The notes under the pieces were generated by a model. That model was not told the origin of the DNA, ran no database searches, and saw only the letters and a list, made by a program, of their open reading frames with translations. A program made the translations under genes and the position numbers. Shown piece by piece: positions 28,047 to 39,721 of a stretch of 64,000 bases of DNA (positions are counted from its first letter, which is position 1; every line of letters begins with the position of its first letter). Source of the DNA: Chachezhania sediminis. Lineage in GTDB: Bacteria > Pseudomonadota > Alphaproteobacteria > Rhodobacterales > Rhodobacteraceae. The stretch is taken from the NCBI RefSeq assembly GCF_009765275.1, contig NZ_VOPH01000001.1, forward strand, positions 248,001 to 312,000. The letters are read 5' to 3'.

Positions 28047-29402
28047 ATGACACAGACACTCCACATCGTCGGCGGCGGCATGGCCGGATCCGAAGCGGCC
28101 TGGCAGGCGGCGAATGCCGGCGTGCCCGTGGTCATCCACGAAATGCGCCCCCTGATCGCCACCTTCGCACACAAGACCCAGATGCTGGCCGAAATGGTCT
28201 GTTCCAACTCGTTCCGTTCGGACGACAGCGAACAGAACGCCGTGGGGCTGCTCCACTGGGAAATGCGCGAAGCCGGCGGCCTGATCATGGAATCGGCCGA
28301 CCGGAACCGCCTGCCCGCCGGCGGTGCCCTGGCCGTGGACCGCGATCCCTTTGCCGAATACGTGACCGACAAGCTGCTGTCGCACCCGCTTATCTCGCTC
28401 TCGCGCGAGGAAGTGACCGAGCTTCCGGCAGACGGTCACTGGATCTTTGCCACCGGTCCCCTGACCTCGACCGCCCTGGGCGAGGCCATCGCGAAGGAGA
28501 CGGGTGCCGAGGCGCTGGCCTTCTTCGACGCCATCGCGCCCATCGTCTATTTCGATTCCATCGACATGTCCCGCGCTTGGATGCAATCGCGCTACGACAA
28601 GGGCGAGACGGAAGAAGAGCGCACCGCCTACCTCAACTGTCCGATGGACAAGGCCCAGTACGAGGCCTTCATCGACGCCATCCTGGCCGCGGACAAGACG
28701 GAATTCCACGAAGGCGAAACCGCCGGCTATTTCGACGGCTGCCTGCCGATCGAGGTCATGGCCGAACGCGGGCGTGAAACGCTGCGCCACGGGCCGATGA
28801 AGCCCGTGGGCCTGACCAACCCGCACCAGCCGGACGTGAAGGCCCATGCCGTGGTCCAGCTTCGCCGGGATAACGCATTGGGAACGCTCTACAATATCGT
28901 GGGCTTCCAGACCAAGATGAAGTACGGCGCCCAGACCGAGGTCTTCCGCATGATCCCCGGCCTGGAAGACGCACGTTTTGCCCGCCTGGGCGGCATCCAC
29001 CGCAACACCTTCCTGAATTCGCCGACCCTTCTGGACGGCGAGATGCGCCTGAAATCCCGCCCCAACATCCGCTTCGCGGGCCAGATCACCGGCGTCGAAG
29101 GCTATGTCGAAAGCGCCTCCATGGGGCTTCTGGCGGGCCGTCTGGCCGCAGCCGGGATCCTGGGCCACAGGGTAGACGCCCCGCCCCCCACCACGGCAAC
29201 GGGCGCGCTGGTCACCCACATCACCGGCGGCGCGGATGCGAAAACCTTCCAACCGATGAACGTGAACTTCGGCCTCTTCCCGCCGGTCGAGGGCCTGAAG
29301 GCCGGACGCCGCGGCCGCCGCGACCGCTACAAGGCCTATACCGACCGCGCCAAGGCCGACTGGCTGGGCTGGCTGGGCCGGGTCCCGGTGGACGCGGCCT
29401 GA
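28047..29402 (+). CDS. trmFO: Folate/FAD-dependent tRNA (uracil-5) methyltransferase
   Basis: TrmFO makes ribothymidine at position 54 of tRNA using methylenetetrahydrofolate and FAD. The ~451-residue protein has the FAD-binding [17 protein letters not shown], then the typical [29 protein letters not shown] and [20 protein letters not shown]. The start could be ATG 28047 or ATG 28038, three codons earlier; there is no clear ribosome site. Its neighbour gluQ also acts on tRNA. Confidence 0.94.
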   Translation: MTQTLHIVGGGMAGSEAAWQAANAGVPVVIHEMRPLIATFAHKTQMLAEMVCSNSFRSDDSEQNAVGLLHWEMREAGGLIMESADRNRLPAGGALAVDRDPFAEYVTDKLLSHPLISLSREEVTELPADGHWIFATGPLTSTALGEAIAKETGAEALAFFDAIAPIVYFDSIDMSRAWMQSRYDKGETEEERTAYLNCPMDKAQYEAFIDAILAADKTEFHEGETAGYFDGCLPIEVMAERGRETLRHGPMKPVGLTNPHQPDVKAHAVVQLRRDNALGTLYNIVGFQTKMKYGAQTEVFRMIPGLEDARFARLGGIHRNTFLNSPTLLDGEMRLKSRPNIRFAGQITGVEGYVESASMGLLAGRLAAAGILGHRVDAPPPTTATGALVTHITGGADAKTFQPMNVNFGLFPPVEGLKAGRRGRRDRYKAYTDRAKADWLGWLGRVPVDAA

Positions 29403-29441
29403 CCCCCTGCTAGACTGGCCCCGACACAGCCCGGAGGCCCC

Positions 29442-30053
29442 ATGTCTGATGCGTTTCTCAACAAGGTCTATCAGGCCCGCACGGCCGACCAGACCCGCGC
29501 GCTCTATGACGACTGGGCCGAAGGTTACGACGCCGAAATCGCGCTGAACGGCTATGCCACGCCCACTCGGTGCGCGGCCGCGCTGGCCGGTTTCGCCGAT
29601 GTCGCGGCGCCGCTTCTGGATTTCGGCTGCGGCACCGGCCTGTCCGGCCGGGCTTTCGCGGAACAGGGATTCACCCTTCTGGACGGCCTCGATCTGTCGG
29701 ACGAAATGCTGGCCCATGCCCGCGCCAAGGGTCATTATCGCAGCCTGACCCGGATCGATCCCGGCGCGCCCTTGCCCTTTGCCCCCGGCACCCATCCCGC
29801 CATCGCGGCCGTGGGTGTCATCGGCTGTGGCGCGGCACCTGCGGCGGTGCTGGACCAGTTGATCGACGCGCTTCCCCGGGGCGGGCACTTCGTCTTTTCC
29901 TTCAACGACCACACACTGGAAGATCCGTCCTGCCTCGCGCGGATGAAGGCCCGGATCGGCGACGGGGCCACCAGGCTGATCTTCGAAGAATACGGGCCCC
30001 ACCTGCCCGGTCAAAACATCAAATCCAAAGTCTACGTGCTTGAAAAGACGTGA
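29442..30053 (+). CDS. Class I SAM-dependent methyltransferase
   Basis: The 203-residue cytosolic protein has the SAM-binding motif LLDFGCGTGLSGRAFA and motif II-like DGLDLSDEMLAHARAKG. The N-terminus (DWAEGYDAEIALNGYATP) is typical of the Williams-Beuren/WBSCR27-like small methyltransferases. The substrate is unknown. GGAGG precedes the ATG, and the TGA overlaps the GTG start of gluQ, so the two are co-translated. Confidence 0.85.
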   Translation: MSDAFLNKVYQARTADQTRALYDDWAEGYDAEIALNGYATPTRCAAALAGFADVAAPLLDFGCGTGLSGRAFAEQGFTLLDGLDLSDEMLAHARAKGHYRSLTRIDPGAPLPFAPGTHPAIAAVGVIGCGAAPAAVLDQLIDALPRGGHFVFSFNDHTLEDPSCLARMKARIGDGATRLIFEEYGPHLPGQNIKSKVYVLEKT

Positions 30054-30895
30054 CCTTCACGACCCGCTTTGCCCCGTCGCCCACCGGTCCGCTGCACCTG
30101 GGCCATGCCTATTCGGCGCTCCTTGCCCATGACATGGCACAGGCGGCTGGCGGCACGTTCCTCCTCCGGATCGAGGATCTGGACCGCTCCCGCGCGCGCC
30201 CGGAATGGGAGGTTCAGATTAAGGGCGACCTCCGCTGGCTTGGCCTGGACTGGCCCGAACCGGTGGTGCGCCAGTCCGACCGCGCCGACGCCTATGCCTC
30301 GGCCCTCGACCGGCTGGCCGCCCGGGGCCTGCTCTACCCCTGCTCGTGCAACCGCGCGGATATCGGAGCGGCGGCCGGCGCCCCGCAGGAAGGCGTGCCC
30401 CGGTTCGGCCCCGACGGCCGTATCTATCCCGGCACCTGCCGCGACCGCCCTTTGGCAGACCGGGGCCCGAACGATGTCATCCGCCTGAACATGGGCGCCG
30501 CCACCCGCGCCCTGCCCGCGCCGACCTTCACCGAAACCGGCCCGGCCCATCTGGGGACCCATGGGCTCGACGCCCAAGACCTCGTCACGACGGTCGGCGA
30601 TGTGATCCTCGAACGGCGCCAGATGGCCGGTTCCTACCACCTCGCCGTCGTGGTCGACGACGCGGCGCAAGGCGTCACCCATGTCGTCCGCGGCGAGGAC
30701 CTGTTCGACGCCACCCGCATCCACGTCCTGCTCCAGCACCTGCTGGACCTGCCGACGCCGCAATACCATCACCACCGCCTGATCCGGGACGAGGCCGGCA
30801 AGCGACTCGCGAAACGCGACGACGCCCGGGCAATCGCCCGCTACCGCGACGACGGCCTGACCCCATCCGACATCCGCGCACGCGTGGGACTTTAG
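30050..30895 (+). CDS. gluQ: Glutamyl-queuosine tRNA(Asp) synthetase
   Basis: GluQ-RS attaches glutamate to queuosine in tRNA-Asp. The 281-residue protein is a truncated GluRS-like catalytic core without an anticodon domain: FAPSPTGPLHLGHAYSA (HIGH motif), LLRIEDLDRSRA, zinc cysteines in YPCSCNRADI and YPGTCR, and the KMSKS-like KRLAKRDDA. It starts at the GTG overlapping the methyltransferase stop. It ends near a repeat element. Confidence 0.93.
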   Translation: MTFTTRFAPSPTGPLHLGHAYSALLAHDMAQAAGGTFLLRIEDLDRSRARPEWEVQIKGDLRWLGLDWPEPVVRQSDRADAYASALDRLAARGLLYPCSCNRADIGAAAGAPQEGVPRFGPDGRIYPGTCRDRPLADRGPNDVIRLNMGAATRALPAPTFTETGPAHLGTHGLDAQDLVTTVGDVILERRQMAGSYHLAVVVDDAAQGVTHVVRGEDLFDATRIHVLLQHLLDLPTPQYHHHRLIRDEAGKRLAKRDDARAIARYRDDGLTPSDIRARVGL

Positions 30896-30899
30896 GCGC

Positions 30900-30950
30900 C
30901 CCCATCTTCTTCTCTTCCAAAATACTCACGCCGAAGGCATGGCCCGCAGG
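30900..30950 (-). repeat. Rhodobacterales intergenic repeat, copy 1
   Basis: On the minus strand GAGTATTTTGGAAGAGAAGAAG matches part of a common Rhodobacterales intergenic element; related copies lie at 32313-32390 and 39386-39445. Confidence 0.4.
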
Positions 30951-30960
30951 GCCACCGATG

Positions 30961-31320
30961 TCACTCCATCGGCGACATGATCTCCACCTCGGCCCCGTCC
31001 CGCACCGCGGTGTAGAAGCAGCTTCGCCGGTTGGTGTGGCAGGCCGGGCCGGCCTGGTCGACCAGCACCAGAAGGCAGTCGCGGTCGCAGTCCACACGCA
31101 TTTCCACCAGCGTCTGCAGGTGCCCCGACGACTCGCCCTTCACCCAGAACGACGCGCGCGACCGCGACCAGTAGGTGACCTTGCCCGTCGCAAGTGTCCG
31201 CGCCACGCTTTCGGCATTCATCCAGGCCATCATCAGCACCTCGCCCGTGCCGTGGTCCTGTGCGATCGCCGGGATCAGGCCCTTGTCGTCATAGCGGAGC
31301 GTTGCGGGGTCGAATGTCAT
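30961..31320 (-). CDS. hisI: Phosphoribosyl-AMP cyclohydrolase
   Basis: HisI opens the adenine ring of PR-AMP in histidine synthesis. The 119-residue protein has the family motifs EVLMMAWMNAES, YWSRSRASFWVKGESSG and the zinc/magnesium segment VDCDRDCLLVLVDQAGPACHTNRRSCFY. The ATG at 31320 matches the usual N-terminus; the frame extends nine codons upstream. It diverges from the IscU-like gene. Confidence 0.94.
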   Translation of the reverse strand: MTFDPATLRYDDKGLIPAIAQDHGTGEVLMMAWMNAESVARTLATGKVTYWSRSRASFWVKGESSGHLQTLVEMRVDCDRDCLLVLVDQAGPACHTNRRSCFYTAVRDGAEVEIMSPME

Positions 31321-31386
31321 TGCGGAAAACCTTTTGCCGGGGCGCACGGGGCCTTATGTATGGGTCGCACAGCAAGGAAAAGCCAG

Positions 31387-31848
31387 ATGTCCGGCAACAA
31401 CGACCTCATCAAGCTCTATTCGTCGCGGATCCTGGCCCTGGCAGCGGACATCCCGCATCTGGGCCGGCTCGACGCGCCGGATGTTTCGGTCAAGCGCCGG
31501 TCCCCGTTGTGCGGGTCGACCGTGACCGTGGACTTGAAGATCGAGGATGGCCGGATCGCCGATTTCGCCCAGGACGTGAAGGCTTGCGCGCTGGGTCAGG
31601 CCGCGGCCTCGGTCGTGGGCAATGTCGCCATCGGCCGGACGCGGGCCGAGATCGAAACAGCCCGCGACCAGTTGCGCGACATGCTGAAATCCGAAGGTCC
31701 GGCGCCGGATGCGCCCTTTGACGGGTTGGACGTATTGATGCCCGCCCGGGACTATCGCAACCGCCACGCCTCGATCCTGCTGACGCTGGACGCCACGGCC
31801 GAGGCCATGGGCCGGGCTGAAGAACACCGGGCCTGCGCGCCCGACTGA
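31387..31848 (+). CDS. IscU/NifU-like iron-sulfur scaffold protein
   Basis: The 153-residue protein resembles IscU/NifU N-terminal scaffold domains. Cysteines fall near IscU ligand positions: C42 in SPLCGSTVTVDL, C67 in VKACALGQAAAS, and C150 near the C-terminus instead of the usual later internal Cys. An AAGGAAAA site precedes the ATG at 31387. The gene is alone, not in an isc or suf operon, so its role in cluster assembly is inferred. Confidence 0.75.
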   Translation: MSGNNDLIKLYSSRILALAADIPHLGRLDAPDVSVKRRSPLCGSTVTVDLKIEDGRIADFAQDVKACALGQAAASVVGNVAIGRTRAEIETARDQLRDMLKSEGPAPDAPFDGLDVLMPARDYRNRHASILLTLDATAEAMGRAEEHRACAPD

Positions 31849-31867
31849 TTTCCTTCGAAAACCGGAC

Positions 31868-31906
31868 AAAAAAAACCGCCGCACATCCCGGACAGGATGG
31901 CGGCGG
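31868..31906 (-). terminator. Terminator of the SOS-box small gene
   Basis: On the minus strand CCGCCGC-C-ATCC / GGATG-GCGGCGG forms a long stem followed by eight T residues, 160 bases after the small gene's stop. Confidence 0.75.
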
Positions 31907-32069
31907 CAGGCTGTGCGTGTCTCGCGAGGGATCCGGGTGCTTCGGGTCGAAACGGCTGAGGCGGCCATTTCGGCAGAACGGGGTCAGGCGGCCCCGGTGC
32001 ATCGGTTGGGACAGGATGCAGACAGAAGCGCCGGCGCGAGATCGCAGGCAGAACCGTGAAAGACGTGGG

Positions 32070-32192
32070 TCAGATGAGCGCTGGCAGGTGCAGACCGGCC
32101 ACGAGAAGCACACCGATGGACAGAACGCCGGCGGCATCCTGAAGCAGCGTCGCGCGGGAGCGGCTGAGGGCGAAGCGGAATTCCTGGAACAT
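32070..32192 (-). CDS. 40-residue membrane protein under an SOS box
   Basis: This gene is too short for ordinary calling. It encodes 40 residues: an N-terminal amphipathic part (MFQEFRFALSRSRATLLQ) and one hydrophobic segment (AAGVLSIGVLLVAGLHLPAL) that should span the inner membrane. GAGGAGG lies seven bases before the ATG, a LexA-type box and -35-like TTTACA lie just upstream, and a terminator lies downstream. The layout resembles SidA, the SOS-induced 29-residue division inhibitor of Caulobacter, though sequence similarity cannot be claimed. I infer an SOS-induced membrane protein, perhaps a division inhibitor. Confidence 0.75.
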   Translation of the reverse strand: MFQEFRFALSRSRATLLQDAAGVLSIGVLLVAGLHLPALI

Positions 32193-32257
32193 CGTGGCCT
32201 CCTCGGCAAGTCATCCTCTGTTAATGTTTTGTTCTCATATGAGCTGAGTCGTGTAAA

Positions 32258-32272
32258 GAACTTTTTGAGAAC
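32258..32272 (-). promoter_or_regulatory. LexA (SOS) box, GTTC-N7-GTTC
   Basis: Read on the minus strand the site is GTTCTCAAAAAGTTC, an exact match to the alphaproteobacterial LexA consensus. It abuts the -35-like TTTACA of the 40-residue membrane protein gene, where LexA would block transcription. Confidence 0.75.
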
Positions 32273-32278
32273 ATCCGC

Positions 32279-32296
32279 GAACATTCCGGAATGTTC
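32279..32296. promoter_or_regulatory. 18-bp perfect palindrome upstream of the SOS gene
   Basis: GAACATTCC/GGAATGTTC is a perfect inverted repeat six bases from the LexA box. It may be a second regulator site; GAAC half-sites also occur within it. Confidence 0.5.
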
Positions 32297-32312
32297 CATA
32301 CGGTTCAGGGGG

Positions 32313-32390
32313 GCTCTGCCCCCGCCCGACCCTTACGGGCCGGACGCCCCGAGGATACCTGAAGATCAAGGAAGCGGGGGCCGCGTGCCC
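32313..32390 (+). repeat. Rhodobacterales intergenic repeat, copy 2
   Basis: GGGGCTCTGCCCCC followed by GAGGATACCTGAAGATCAAG and AGCGGGGG resembles a common Rhodobacterales intergenic element. It lies in the 553-base spacer between the IscU-like gene and recG. Confidence 0.4.
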
Positions 32391-32401
32391 GGTTTGGAGC
32401 G

Positions 32402-34492
32402 TCAGCCCACGCCGATCAGGCGGATGGCGCGATCCTGGCGCAGGAGCCAGAGGAGAAGGCGCGCGGCCTCTCCCCGTGGGGTCTTCAGCGCAGGATCGGC
32501 AGCCAGAAGCGCACGGGCATCGGTCTGGGCCACGGCCATCAAGCCGGTCTGACGTTCGAGATCGGCCACGCGGAATTTCGGCAGGCCGGATTGCGCGGTG
32601 CCGATCAGGTCGCCGGCGCCGCGGATTTCAAGGTCGGTTTCCGCGATGCGGAAGCCGTCCTCGGTCTCACGCATGATGTCGAGGCGGCGGCGGCCGGTGT
32701 CTGTCAGCGGCCCCTGGTACATGAGAAGGCAGGTAGACGCGGCGGTGCCGCGCCCCACCCGTCCGCGCAGTTGGTGCAATTGGGCCAGGCCGAAGGTTTC
32801 CGCGCGTTCGATCACCATGATCGAGGCGTTCGGAACATCGACGCCGACTTCGATCACCGTGGTGGCGACCAGCACCCGGGTGCGCCCGGACTGGAAATCC
32901 GCCATGGCGGCATCCTTTTCCGTGGGCGGCATCTGACCGTGGACCAGGCCCACGACGCTTTCGCCCAGCCGCGCGCGCAGATGCTTGAACCGTTCCTCGG
33001 CCGCGACAAGGTCGGAGACCTCGGATTCCTCGACCAGCGGACAGACCCAGTAGCATTGCCGCCCTTCGCCGATGGCACGTTCCAGATGGGCGATCACCTC
33101 TTCCGTCCGGTCGGTCGACACGACAGCGGTGGTGATCGGCTGGCGGCCCGGCGGTTTCTCGTCGAGGATCGAGACGTCCATGTCGCCGTATTGCGCGAGC
33201 GAGAGAGAGCGCGGGATCGGCGTGGCGGTCATCACCAGGACATCGGCCGCGATGCCCTTTTCCGCCAGCTCCATCCGCTGGCGGACGCCGAAGCGGTGCT
33301 GTTCGTCGACCACCGCCAGGCGCAGGTCATTGAAGACCACATCCTCCTGAAAGACGGCATGGGTGCCGACAAGGATGTCGATCATGCCCCCTGCCAGCGC
33401 CGCCAGTTTTTCCGCCCTCTGGCTGCCCTTGTCGCGCCCCGTCAGCAGTTCCATCCGGACGCCGGCCGCGGCCGCGAGCCCCGCAAGGCCGGCCATGTGC
33501 TGGCGAGCCAGGATTTCCGTGGGCGCCATCAGCACACCCTGCCCGCCGGCCTCGACCGCTATCAGCAGCGACAGGAACGCCACCAGCGTCTTGCCCGCGC
33601 CCACATCGCCCTGCAGCAGGCGATTCATCCGTTGGGGGGACAGCATGTCGCCCGCGATTTCCGACACGGCCCGCGTCTGGGCATTGGTGGGACTGTAGGG
33701 CAGCGAGCTCAGGACCCTGTCCTGCAGCTTGCCGGTGCCGCGGCTGGCGATGCCCTTGCCCTTGCGCGCGGTCTGGCGGGCCAGGGCAAGGGTCAGCTGG
33801 TGGGCCAGCAATTCGTCATAGGCCAGGCGCGCGCGCGCCGGGGCTTCGGCCATCACGTCGGCCAGGCCTTCGGGCGCGTGCGCCTGTTCCAGCGCCGCCT
33901 TCCGGTCGGGCCAGCCTTCGCGCTTCATTACGCCCTGATCGATCCATTCGGGCAGCTCCGGAACCCGCACCAGGGCCGAACGCGTGGCCTTGAACATCGC
34001 CTTCTGGGTCACGCCCTGAGTCAGGTGATAGACGGGTTCATAGGGCGGGATGTCGGCGGCTTCGTCGACGGGCATCATGTGGTCGGGATGGACCATCTGG
34101 GCCATCCCGTCGAACAGTTCGACCTTGCCCGATACGAGGCGGCGTTCGCCGGGGGGCAACAGTTTTTTCAGGTATTCGCCGCGGGCATGAAAGAAGACCA
34201 GCTGGAATTCGGTATCGCGATCTTCGACATGGATCCGGTAGGCGCCGCCGCGATTGCGCGGCGGGCGGTGGGCGCCGACCGTGACCTCGACCGTAAGGGT
34301 CGCCGGCAGGTCCGCGCCGCGGATCGTTTCCCGCCGCCGCCGGTCGATCATGGCATAGGGCAGCGACATGAGCAGGTCGCCCGGGCTTTCGATGCCCGTG
34401 GCCTCCAGCAGCTTTGCCGTCTTGGGACCGATCCCGTCCAGCGCTTCCAGGCTGGCAAAAAGCGGGAAGAGCTGTTCGGGCCGCCCCGCCAC
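32402..34492 (-). CDS. recG: ATP-dependent DNA helicase RecG
   Basis: RecG reverses stalled replication forks and resolves branched DNA. The 696-residue protein has an N-terminal wedge/OB domain, Walker A GDVGAGKTLVAF, the DEQH box VVDEQHRFGVRQRMEL, motif III TATPIPRSL and motif VI QLHQLRGRVGRG. It uses a GTG start immediately after the ligA stop, so ligA and recG form a repair operon. The SOS-regulated small gene lies just downstream. Confidence 0.95.
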   Translation of the reverse strand: MAGRPEQLFPLFASLEALDGIGPKTAKLLEATGIESPGDLLMSLPYAMIDRRRRETIRGADLPATLTVEVTVGAHRPPRNRGGAYRIHVEDRDTEFQLVFFHARGEYLKKLLPPGERRLVSGKVELFDGMAQMVHPDHMMPVDEAADIPPYEPVYHLTQGVTQKAMFKATRSALVRVPELPEWIDQGVMKREGWPDRKAALEQAHAPEGLADVMAEAPARARLAYDELLAHQLTLALARQTARKGKGIASRGTGKLQDRVLSSLPYSPTNAQTRAVSEIAGDMLSPQRMNRLLQGDVGAGKTLVAFLSLLIAVEAGGQGVLMAPTEILARQHMAGLAGLAAAAGVRMELLTGRDKGSQRAEKLAALAGGMIDILVGTHAVFQEDVVFNDLRLAVVDEQHRFGVRQRMELAEKGIAADVLVMTATPIPRSLSLAQYGDMDVSILDEKPPGRQPITTAVVSTDRTEEVIAHLERAIGEGRQCYWVCPLVEESEVSDLVAAEERFKHLRARLGESVVGLVHGQMPPTEKDAAMADFQSGRTRVLVATTVIEVGVDVPNASIMVIERAETFGLAQLHQLRGRVGRGTAASTCLLMYQGPLTDTGRRRLDIMRETEDGFRIAETDLEIRGAGDLIGTAQSGLPKFRVADLERQTGLMAVAQTDARALLAADPALKTPRGEAARLLLWLLRQDRAIRLIGVG

Positions 34493-34493
34493 C

Positions 34494-36830
<2,337 letters not shown>

Positions 36831-36972
36831 TCAGGTCCAGATGGAGCGCGGCTTTCGACCGCCGTAAATACCCCCTGGAAAGACCGGAACCGTCACCGGA
36901 TCGCCCGCCGCGGAAACCGGTTCCGCAACGCGCATCAAGGTCTTACTCTCGATAGGTTTCTGCCCCGCCGCC

Positions 36973-37689
36973 TCAGGCCCCGATGGCCACCCGCGGGCTG
37001 GGCATGTCCACGTTCTGCGGATCGCGCAGCACATAGCCGCGGCCCCAGACCGTTTCGATGTAATTGTCGCCGCCGGTGGCATTCGACAGCTTCTTGCGCA
37101 GCTTGCAGATAAAGACGTCGATGATCTTGAGTTCCGGTTCGTCCATGCCGCCATAGAGATGGTTCAGGAACATCTCCTTCGTCAGCGTGGTGCCCTTGCG
37201 AAGGCTCAGAAGCTCCAGCATCTGGTATTCCTTGCCAGTCAGATGGACCGGCTGGCCTTCGACCTCGACCGTCTTGGCGTCGAGGTTCACGGAAATCTTG
37301 CCCGTCCGGATGATCGATTCCGAATGTCCCTTGGACCGGCGGATGATTGCGTGGATACGGGCCACCAGTTCTTCACGGTGGAACGGCTTGGTCAGATAGT
37401 CGTCCGCGCCGAAGCCGAAGCCCTTGATCTTGTTGTCGGTGTCATCGGCGCCCGACAGGATCAGGATCGGCGTGTCGATCCGCGCAGTGCGCAATTGGCG
37501 CAGCACCTCGTGCCCGTGCATGTCCGGCAGGTCGAGGTCCAGGATGATCAGGTCGTAATCGTAGAGCTTTGCCAGATCGACCCCTTCTTCACCGAGGTCG
37601 GTTGCATAAACGTTTAGATTCGCATGGGTCAGCATCAATTCGACGCTCTTCGACGTCGTCGGATCGTCCTCGATCAAGAGTACCCGCAT
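36973..37689 (-). CDS. ctrA: Cell-cycle response regulator CtrA
   Basis: CtrA is an OmpR/PhoB-type transcription factor that controls division, motility or gene-transfer-agent genes in alphaproteobacteria. The 238-residue protein has the receiver domain with phospho-acceptor D51 ([15 protein letters not shown]) and the DNA-binding domain ([32 protein letters not shown]). An upstream TTAA-N7-TTAC site suggests autoregulation. The inhibitor gene sciP lies directly upstream. Confidence 0.95.
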   Translation of the reverse strand: MRVLLIEDDPTTSKSVELMLTHANLNVYATDLGEEGVDLAKLYDYDLIILDLDLPDMHGHEVLRQLRTARIDTPILILSGADDTDNKIKGFGFGADDYLTKPFHREELVARIHAIIRRSKGHSESIIRTGKISVNLDAKTVEVEGQPVHLTGKEYQMLELLSLRKGTTLTKEMFLNHLYGGMDEPELKIIDVFICKLRKKLSNATGGDNYIETVWGRGYVLRDPQNVDMPSPRVAIGA

Positions 37690-37742
37690 GGCTTGTAGCT
37701 CCGCCTTGTTTTCGCCCTTCCCTTAACCATGGAGAACAAAAG

Positions 37743-37757
37743 TTAACCTGACGTTAC
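37743..37757. promoter_or_regulatory. CtrA-binding box upstream of ctrA
   Basis: TTAACCTGACGTTAC is one base from the CtrA consensus TTAA-N7-TTAA and lies between sciP and ctrA, so it may mediate autoregulation. Confidence 0.6.
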
Positions 37758-37774
37758 CAGAGCACCACCGTAGT

Positions 37775-38062
37775 TCACTCGTCTTTTGGTTGTCTATACT
37801 TTTTGAGGGCAGTGGCCTTCAGCGCGTCGCGCCCGTGTTCGGCCATGGCAGAGACCCAGCCCTGGAATTCCTCCTCGCTCAGTTGGTACATGTCCAGCGC
37901 GTCTTCCCGGGTCATCAGGCCATAGATCACCCCCCGAACGACAGCCAGCTTGCGCGACGCCACCCAGCGAACCGTACCGGGCGGCGGCAGGTCGGCACGT
38001 GACAGGACGCTGCCATCCGGCAGGGTCACGGCACGCACGCCTTCGACTTTCCTCAGATACAT
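37775..38062 (-). CDS. sciP: SciP, small CtrA inhibitor (DUF1153)
   Basis: SciP binds CtrA and blocks transcription of CtrA targets in Caulobacter. The 95-residue protein is a DUF1153 family member with RADLPPPGTVRWVASRKLAVV and LSEEEFQGWVSAMAEHG, a helix-turn-helix-like core. I chose the ATG at 38062, giving MYLRKVEGVRAVTLPDG, the usual Rhodobacterales N-terminus; an ATG at 38077 is also possible. It lies upstream of ctrA on the same strand, 85 bases away. Confidence 0.88.
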   Translation of the reverse strand: MYLRKVEGVRAVTLPDGSVLSRADLPPPGTVRWVASRKLAVVRGVIYGLMTREDALDMYQLSEEEFQGWVSAMAEHGRDALKATALKKYRQPKDE

Positions 38063-38197
38063 CGCGGACCCATCCATTTACGCCAATTTCACCCAAATCT
38101 TGACCAGAGCCCTTAAGGCCACGTGAAAGCGGGCCTTGAGAATGATGCGAATTTTCCTATATTTCGCCCCTCACTCCCCCGAACTGCAGGAGCCGTC

Positions 38198-39343
38198 ATG
38201 GCGCTGGACCAGGAAACCAAGCTGAACTCGCTGGGCTTTGCCAAGCCGCCGGCGGAAACGCGCGTGGTCGTGGCCATGTCGGGCGGCGTCGACAGTTCCG
38301 TCGTGGCGGCGATGCTGCACGAGGAAGGTTACGATGTCGTGGGCGTGACACTGCAGCTTTACGACCACGGTGCAGCACTGGCCAAGAAGGGTGCCTGCTG
38401 CGCCGGCCTCGACATCCACGATGCCCGCCGCGTGGCGGAAGAACGTGGCTTTCCGCACTATGTCCTGGATTACGAAAACACGTTCCGCGACGCGGTGATC
38501 GACGAATTCGCCGACAGCTATCTGGCGGGTGCAACGCCCGTGCCCTGCATCCGCTGCAATGAACGGGTGAAGTTCAAGGACCTGCTGGAAACGGCAAAGG
38601 ATCTGGACGCCGACTGCATGGCGACCGGGCATTACATCCAGCGCATGACGGGGGCCGAAGGGCCGGAGCTGCATTCCGCCGCCGATGCCCGCCGCGACCA
38701 GAGCTACTTCCTGTTCTCGACCACGCCGGAACAGCTGGAATACCTGCGCTTCCCGCTGGGCCACCTGCCCTCGAAGGACGCGACGCGCGCGCTGGCAGCC
38801 CGGTACGGGCTGGCGGTGGCGGACAAGCCCGACAGTCAGGACATCTGTTTCGTGCCGAACGGCGACTATGCCGCGGTGATCGAGAAGCTGCGCCCCGGTG
38901 CGGGCGAACCGGGCGAGATCGTCCATGCCGACGGCCGCGTGCTGGGCACCCATCAGGGCGTGATCCATTACACCATCGGCCAGCGGCGCGGGCTGGGGAT
39001 CGGCGGGCTGGCCGATCCCTTGTACGTCGTGCGGCTGGACCCCGACGCCCGCCAGGTGATCGTCGGCCCGAAAGAAATGCTGTCGACCCGGACGGTGCCC
39101 GTGCGCGAGATCAACTGGCTGGGGGACGAGCCCCTGACCTCGCGCCCGGAATGGCATCTGTCGGTCAAGGTGCGGTCCACCCGCCCGCCGCGCGCGGCGA
39201 TCCTGCGCCCCCTGTCCGAGACCGAGGCCGAAGTGGAACTTTTCAACCCCGAGGACGGCGTGTCCCCGGGCCAGGCCTGCGTGTTCTATGAAACCGAAGG
39301 CAGCCGCATTTTCGGCGGCGGCTGGATCTGGCGCGGGCGCTGA
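38198..39343 (+). CDS. mnmA: tRNA 2-thiouridylase MnmA
   Basis: MnmA thiolates wobble uridine 34 of tRNAs for Lys, Glu and Gln. The 381-residue protein has the PP-loop [17 protein letters not shown], the catalytic cysteine in [11 protein letters not shown] and the second one in [17 protein letters not shown] precedes the ATG at 38198; the frame runs 25 codons upstream. It diverges from sciP. A CGTCC-TTCG-GGACG hairpin (39352-39365) follows the stop. Confidence 0.95.
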   Translation: MALDQETKLNSLGFAKPPAETRVVVAMSGGVDSSVVAAMLHEEGYDVVGVTLQLYDHGAALAKKGACCAGLDIHDARRVAEERGFPHYVLDYENTFRDAVIDEFADSYLAGATPVPCIRCNERVKFKDLLETAKDLDADCMATGHYIQRMTGAEGPELHSAADARRDQSYFLFSTTPEQLEYLRFPLGHLPSKDATRALAARYGLAVADKPDSQDICFVPNGDYAAVIEKLRPGAGEPGEIVHADGRVLGTHQGVIHYTIGQRRGLGIGGLADPLYVVRLDPDARQVIVGPKEMLSTRTVPVREINWLGDEPLTSRPEWHLSVKVRSTRPPRAAILRPLSETEAEVELFNPEDGVSPGQACVFYETEGSRIFGGGWIWRGR

Positions 39344-39721
39344 GGGGCCTTCGTCCTTCGGGACGGTCCCTGAGGCCTGTGGCGGAGCGGGGGGGCTGTC
39401 CCCGCACCCCTGAGAGTATTTGAGGACCAAAGAAGCGGGAAGCGGCGTGCCACGATTGGCGGCGCGCATTCCTGTGCGGGCCCACGCGCCCCCTTTCGGG
39501 ACGGCGGATGCGGACGGCCTTTGCCGGGCTTTGTCGCAGCGCCGCGGCACGGGCGTGGCCGCATTGCTGCGACAAAGCCCGGATATTCGTGCCAGAGCAC
39601 CTTCCGTTCCGCGCCCCGACGGGCCTTGTGCCAGGTGGGTGCCGGTCGCAGATCGTCTGCGTGACCCCAACCCACGACAGGAAGAAACCCGTTCCAAGAC
39701 CGTGAGGCAGACGGGCCCCCT
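39344..39721 (+). other. Intergenic region after mnmA with a repeat and a long inverted repeat
   Basis: This 378-base spacer lacks a convincing gene. It holds copy 3 of the Rhodobacterales repeat (39386-39445, with GAGAGTATTTGAGGACCAAA) and the 17-base inverted repeat at 39524-39582. Confidence 0.6.
39524..39582. repeat. Perfect 17-bp inverted repeat, hairpin-forming
   Basis: CCGGGCTTTGTCGCAGC (39524-39540) pairs exactly with GCTGCGACAAAGCCCGG (39566-39582), with a 25-base loop that contains GCGGC/GCCGC. A structured RNA or mobile-element end is possible. Confidence 0.7.
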
